Source of the DNA: Salegentibacter sp.
GTDB taxonomy: Bacteria > Bacteroidota > Bacteroidia > Flavobacteriales > Flavobacteriaceae
Direction: 5' to 3'
Length of the DNA stretch: 8,697 nt
NCBI GenBank assembly: GCA_024635815.1
Contig: JAGXIG010000039.1
Location: forward strand, 1 to 8,697
Shown here: positions 5,581 through 8,697 of the stretch, piece after piece
Layout of the letters: every line of letters starts with the position of its first letter
Position numbering within the stretch: the first letter of the stretch is position 1
Program-made: the position numbers and the translations under genes
Notes under the pieces: generated by a model
Told to the model about the DNA's origin: nothing
Seen by the model: the letters and a program-made list of their open reading frames with translations, nothing else
Databases searched by the model: none

Positions 5581-6665
5581 TGGCAAAAAAGTTTAAGCGT
5601 TCATATAAATTTGCAATAAAGACTTCCCTTTATATCACGCTATTTTTAAGTGGGGTCCTGGCAGGTTTTGCCTATTTTACCACCGGACTTATACTCGGGC
5701 CGTTTTTTGCCTTTGTACTGATTACCTATTTGGTCTGTTTTTTTATCATTCAATATAGGGTAGAGTATTTTATTTATAGGCGGATTAAAAAGATCTACGA
5801 TAATGTTTCGCTTTTAGACTCTACAACCTTAAAACCCGGCCAGGTAACTACAGATATGGCTACCCTTACCCGCGAGGTTGAAAAATTCACCAAAGACAAA
5901 AAACTGGAGATAGACACGCTTAAAATTCGTGAAGCCTATAGAAAGGAGTTTATGGGGAATGTTTCCCACGAGCTTAAAACACCACTTTTTACCGTTCAGG
6001 GTTATATTTTAACACTGCTCGACGGGGCTATGAAGGATAAGGCAGTAAGAAAAAAATACCTACAACGCGCCAGTAAAGGGGTAGAACGGCTTATTTATAT
6101 TGTTCGGGATTTAGATATGATTACCAAGCTGGAAACCGGTGACCTCCATCTGGAAAAAGAAGATTTTAATATTGTAGATCTTGTTCAGAGTTCCTTTGAT
6201 CTTTTGGAAATGAAAGCTGCCAAAAAAAACATCACCCTCACTTTCGATATAGATTATGAAGAACCTATTTGGGTCTATGCCGATAGGGACAGAATCCAGC
6301 AGGTTTTAACCAATTTAATTGTGAATTCCATTAAATATGGAAAAGAAGGCGGAACTACTGAAATTAGTATAGAAAATCTTATTAAAAACAAGGTAATCGT
6401 TCGGGTAACCGATAATGGCGAAGGCATAGAAAAAGAAAACCTACCCCGTGTTTTTGAACGTTTTTATCGCGTAGATAAAAGTGGTTCCAGAAGAGAAGGA
6501 GGCTCTGGCTTAGGACTTTCTATCGTAAAACATATTATTGAAGCCCACGACGAAAAAATCTACGTAGAAAGTGTTTTTGGAGTGGGGAGCGAATTTTCAT
6601 TTACCCTGGAAAAGAGCAAAGATATCCCTGAAATCGACTTTGAAGCCGATTCTGCTGAAGCCTGA
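5580..6665 (+). CDS. PhoR-type membrane sensor histidine kinase
   Basis: A 361-residue sensor kinase that would phosphorylate the upstream response regulator. Two hydrophobic helices (about 14-34 and 38-58) are separated by only a few residues, so there is almost no periplasmic sensor, as in PhoR of Escherichia coli. A short linker (60-115) follows, too small for the PAS domain that many PhoR proteins carry. The dimerisation/phosphotransfer domain has phospho-acceptor H130 in NVSHELKTPLFTVQGY, with TLLDGAM (145-151) like PhoR/ResE kinases. The ATPase domain has the N-box NLIVNSIKYG (245-254), G1 DNGEGI (278-283), the F-box FERFYRVD (292-299) and G2 GGSGLGLSI (307-315). All catalytic motifs are intact. 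The start is fixed by the TAATG overlap with the regulator stop. The last 23 codons overlap the convergent glycosyltransferase gene. The stimulus is unknown from sequence; phosphate sensing through an accessory PhoU/Pst complex is only an inference. Confidence 0.92.
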   Translation: MAKKFKRSYKFAIKTSLYITLFLSGVLAGFAYFTTGLILGPFFAFVLITYLVCFFIIQYRVEYFIYRRIKKIYDNVSLLDSTTLKPGQVTTDMATLTREVEKFTKDKKLEIDTLKIREAYRKEFMGNVSHELKTPLFTVQGYILTLLDGAMKDKAVRKKYLQRASKGVERLIYIVRDLDMITKLETGDLHLEKEDFNIVDLVQSSFDLLEMKAAKKNITLTFDIDYEEPIWVYADRDRIQQVLTNLIVNSIKYGKEGGTTEISIENLIKNKVIVRVTDNGEGIEKENLPRVFERFYRVDKSGSRREGGSGLGLSIVKHIIEAHDEKIYVESVFGVGSEFSFTLEKSKDIPEIDFEADSAEA

Positions 6666-7655
6666 AAAATCTTCTAAACAGTCGAGTTTAGATATTTCAA
6701 AATTTTCCTGCTTGCAAAAAGGAGCAATTCCTAATTTCATAAAACGTTCGGCTAAATATTCCTGTTCAAATTGCCCGGGAGTTGGGATAAGGAATGCTTT
6801 TTTCTCCAGTTTTGCTAAATCCATTATGCTCGAATAGCCAGATCGGCAAATAATAACTTCACTGCTAAGAATTACCTCTTCCAGCGCTTTAGTCGTCAAA
6901 TAATTTTTAATAATAAGATTTTTATTTGCTGAAGAAATTTGTTTTTCTTCCATCACACCCCTAATAAAAATGATCTTGTTATCTGAATTTTGAAAAGCAA
7001 TCAGCAACTTTTCTTCAAGCATGGTACGCTGTGGTTCAGGCCCCGATAAGATCACCGCAAAATCGTATTTTTTTTGCTGAGGTAATTTATTAAACCGACT
7101 GAGCGGGCCAATGTATTTTACGTTTTCGGGCATTTTTTTTAAATGTCCCATAATTCCGCTTAAATTATGGTTGCCGGAAGCATCTGGAATCCAGCATTCA
7201 TCAAATTTGGAAATGTATTTTTGATGTAGTTTGCTGCTTAAATAGGTGGTGTTTCCGCTTAAGACGCTAAACTGGTGTGTGATAAAAACACATTTTATAT
7301 GCTTATATCTGCAGCCAGGTCGGTTGTCAGAAATTATTCCGTTTAGTTCATATTTCTTAACAAGGTCTCGCGTAACCTTTCTCTCTTGCTGAATTATTTT
7401 GAACAAGCGCGGACTTTCAGCAAATATTTTCCATTTAAGCAATCCGGGGGACTTAGTGTAGGTAATATTATAAGAAGGGAGCTCCAAACACTTAATGTCC
7501 GGAAATTCCTTTTTTAGCAATTCCAAAGCGGCACCATCTGAAGCGATAAAAACTTCAAAATCCTCTTGTTGCAATTCATTGATAATAGGGATACATCGTG
7601 TAGCGTGGCCAAGCCCCCAGTTTAAAACCGCTACTAAAATTCGTTTCTTCCGCAT
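6597..7655 (-). CDS. MurG/GT28-like (GT-B fold) glycosyltransferase
   Basis: A 352-residue predicted cytoplasmic or membrane-associated glycosyltransferase. The N-terminal half opens with a beta-strand and the glycine loop NWGLGHATR (12-20), equivalent to the acceptor-side loop of MurG-like enzymes. The C-terminal half has LSGPEPQR (203-210) and the nucleotide-sugar-binding block ICRSGYSSIMDLAKLEKKAFLIPTP-GQFEQE (269-298), the counterpart of the MurG/GT28 donor site. No signal peptide or transmembrane helix is seen. The length fits the family. The ATG at 7655 starts directly at the first beta-strand and no other start is plausible. The stop (TGA, 6599-6597) lies inside the histidine kinase gene, giving a 69-bp tail-to-tail overlap. 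The sugar donor and acceptor cannot be read from the sequence, and neighbouring genes do not point to a polysaccharide or lipid pathway. Confidence 0.82.
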   Translation of the reverse strand: MRKKRILVAVLNWGLGHATRCIPIINELQQEDFEVFIASDGAALELLKKEFPDIKCLELPSYNITYTKSPGLLKWKIFAESPRLFKIIQQERKVTRDLVKKYELNGIISDNRPGCRYKHIKCVFITHQFSVLSGNTTYLSSKLHQKYISKFDECWIPDASGNHNLSGIMGHLKKMPENVKYIGPLSRFNKLPQQKKYDFAVILSGPEPQRTMLEEKLLIAFQNSDNKIIFIRGVMEEKQISSANKNLIIKNYLTTKALEEVILSSEVIICRSGYSSIMDLAKLEKKAFLIPTPGQFEQEYLAERFMKLGIAPFCKQENFEISKLDCLEDFSGFSRIGFKVDFRDIFALFQGK

Positions 7656-7723
7656 TTATCAAATATAATATTAAGGGCCTGTGCGCTATTTTCTTTAATT
7701 TTACCAAAATATTAAATTAAGGC
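7656..7723. promoter_or_regulatory. Divergent promoter region between glycosyltransferase and trmB
   Basis: A 68-bp AT-rich spacer between divergent genes. On the minus strand TATATTTG (7667-7660) matches the Bacteroidota -7 consensus TAnnTTTG exactly, but it ends only four bases before the glycosyltransferase ATG, so a transcript from it would be nearly leaderless. On the plus strand TAATTTTA (7696-7703) is a one-mismatch -7 candidate 20 bp before the trmB GTG. No TTG -33 partner is evident for either. Confidence 0.35.
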
Positions 7724-8398
7724 GTGGGAAGTAAGAATAAATTAAGACGATTCAGGGAAAACGAAGCATTCACAAATGTGATACAACCCTCCCGGGAAGA
7801 ACTGGAAAAAGATCAATTCAGTTTTAAAGGAAAATGGAAGCAGGAGTTTTTTAAAAATGATAATCCTATCGTTCTGGAATTGGGCTGCGGAAAAGGTGAA
7901 TATACCATTGGCCTTTCTAAACAAGATTCAGAAAAGAATTTTATTGGAATAGATATTAAAGGAGCCCGGTTTTGGCGTGGAGCAAAAACTGCCGTTGAAG
8001 ATGGTCTTGAAAACGTTGCTTTTTTAAGAACTCAAATTGAATTAATAGATCGTGTTTTTGCTGAAAATGAAGTAGACGAAATCTGGATTACTTTTCCCGA
8101 TCCTCAAATTAAATACAAGCGTACCAAGCACCGATTGACCAATGCCGAATTTCTACAGAAATACAAACACATTTTAAAACCTGAAGGCCTGGTAAACCTT
8201 AAAACCGATAGCGAATTTATGCACGGTTACACGCTTGGCCTGCTTCATGGCGCAGGTCACGAAATTCTATATGCACATCACGATATTTACAGGAATGAAT
8301 ATTCGCCAAAGGCAGTTAGGGAAATTCAGACTTTCTATGAAAAACAGTATCTTGAGAAAGGAAAACCTATAACTTACATTCAATTTAGGATAAAATAA
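7724..8398 (+). CDS. trmB: tRNA (guanine-N7)-methyltransferase (m7G46)
   Basis: Methylates N7 of G46 in the variable loop of tRNAs using S-adenosylmethionine. The 224-residue length is normal for the monofunctional bacterial enzyme. The SAM-binding motif LELGCGKGEY is at 51-60, followed by GIDIKGAR (75-82), the TrmB signature FPDPQIKYKRTKHRL (124-138; usually FPDPWPKKRHHKRR, so Trp-Pro is replaced here by Gln-Ile), LKTDSEF (159-165) and the C-terminal TFYE-KQYLEKGKPI block (203-216). I chose the GTG at 7724, which gives an N-terminus reading GSKNKLRRFRENEAF as in other flavobacterial TrmB proteins; no ATG or TTG upstream in frame would serve. A LysE-type exporter follows six bases after the stop, probably in the same transcript. 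Confidence 0.96.
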   Translation: MGSKNKLRRFRENEAFTNVIQPSREELEKDQFSFKGKWKQEFFKNDNPIVLELGCGKGEYTIGLSKQDSEKNFIGIDIKGARFWRGAKTAVEDGLENVAFLRTQIELIDRVFAENEVDEIWITFPDPQIKYKRTKHRLTNAEFLQKYKHILKPEGLVNLKTDSEFMHGYTLGLLHGAGHEILYAHHDIYRNEYSPKAVREIQTFYEKQYLEKGKPITYIQFRIK

Positions 8399-8404
8399 GT
8401 CTCT

Positions 8405-8697
8405 TTGGAGGAAACAAAACTTTTTCTAATTACTTATTTCGCAGCTTTACTCGGAGTATTACCGCCTGGTTTGGTGAACATGACAGTGGCTAAAACCTGT
8501 GTTGAAAAAGGCAAGAAAAACGGACTTTTTGTTGCTCTAGGAGCTACGATTGTGGTGATTATTCAGGCAACTGTTGCCGTTTTACTTTCTAAATATATAT
8601 TTGGAAATGAATTTGTTCAGAATATTTTGCTTCGTGCGGGGCTTGTAATTTTTATCCTGCTGGCGGTTTACTTTTTTATCCAGGCTAAAAAGCGCGG
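8405..8697 (+). CDS. LysE/RhtB-family amino-acid exporter (N-terminal part, runs off right edge)
   Basis: Ninety-seven codons of an inner-membrane efflux protein are visible. The segment begins EETKLFLITYFAALLGVLPPGLVNM, which has the first helix and the LPPG-L-NM motif typical of the LysE superfamily (exporters of amino acids or related metabolites by proton exchange). Helices are visible at about 5-28, 40-61 and 71-92, with the positively charged loop KTCVEKGKKN (30-39) between the first two. The in-frame trmB stop lies just upstream, and TTG at 8405-8407 is the only canonical start before the first helix, so I take TTG; the next ATG (codon 26) would delete helix 1. The gap to trmB is six bases, suggesting cotranscription. 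The substrate cannot be told. Confidence 0.82.
   Translation, partial: MEETKLFLITYFAALLGVLPPGLVNMTVAKTCVEKGKKNGLFVALGATIVVIIQATVAVLLSKYIFGNEFVQNILLRAGLVIFILLAVYFFIQAKKR

Noticed and set aside
4921..5586. Minus-strand open frames of 60-94 codons opposite the response regulator
   Set aside because: Antisense shadows of a fully intact response regulator with all catalytic residues.
6597..6665. Bidirectional terminator between the convergent kinase and glycosyltransferase genes
   Set aside because: The genes overlap, and I see no GC-rich hairpin followed by a T-run in or near the overlap.
6571..6837. Plus-strand 88-codon frame spanning the kinase 3' end and the glycosyltransferase 3' end
   Set aside because: Out of frame with the kinase and antisense to the glycosyltransferase; both real genes have family motifs and this one has none.

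Overview
The window looks like a chromosomal segment from a marine-type Flavobacteriaceae (Bacteroidota; Gramella, Salegentibacter or Zunongwangia-like). The evidence is the AT-rich codon use, a TonB-dependent receptor with an N-terminal carboxypeptidase-regulatory-like domain, a lipoprotein whose Cys is followed by a Ser/Asp/Glu-rich surface-export signal, weak Shine-Dalgarno sequences, TAnnTTTG-like -7 promoter elements, and a TrmB typical of this family. There are no rRNA, tRNA, CRISPR or transposase genes.

Left half, minus strand (1-4518): an operon-like pair of a 932-residue outer-membrane TonB-dependent receptor (1620-4418) followed 39 bp downstream by a beta-helix surface lipoprotein (start at 1580, running off the left edge). 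The lipoprotein is built from tandem ~310-residue units, one complete and one cut by the window edge. The receptor promoter holds a direct repeat of two 7-mers separated by 4 bp (11-bp period) placed 9 bp upstream of a -7-like element, which is the layout of a PhoB-type operator.

Intergenic region (4458-4896): between the receptor and the regulator genes sits a second, decayed copy of the receptor's first ~60 codons together with its whole promoter (4544-4822 against 4242-4518). The coding part has two frameshifts. The promoter part is gap-free and better conserved, and it keeps the Pho-box-like repeat.

Centre, plus strand (4897-6665): a PhoB/OmpR-type response regulator and a PhoR-type membrane histidine kinase, translationally coupled through TAATG. 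Their position divergent from the receptor, plus the operator layout, suggests that they control it. The likely theme is phosphate or organophosphate scavenging, but no phosphatase, phytase or Pst gene is visible, so this is inference.

Right part: a MurG/GT28-like glycosyltransferase on the minus strand (6597-7655), whose 3' end overlaps the kinase gene antisense by 69 bp. Divergent from it are trmB (GTG start, 7724-8398), the tRNA m7G46 methyltransferase, and a LysE-family exporter (TTG start at 8405) that leaves the window at the right edge. This part looks like ordinary chromosomal backbone.
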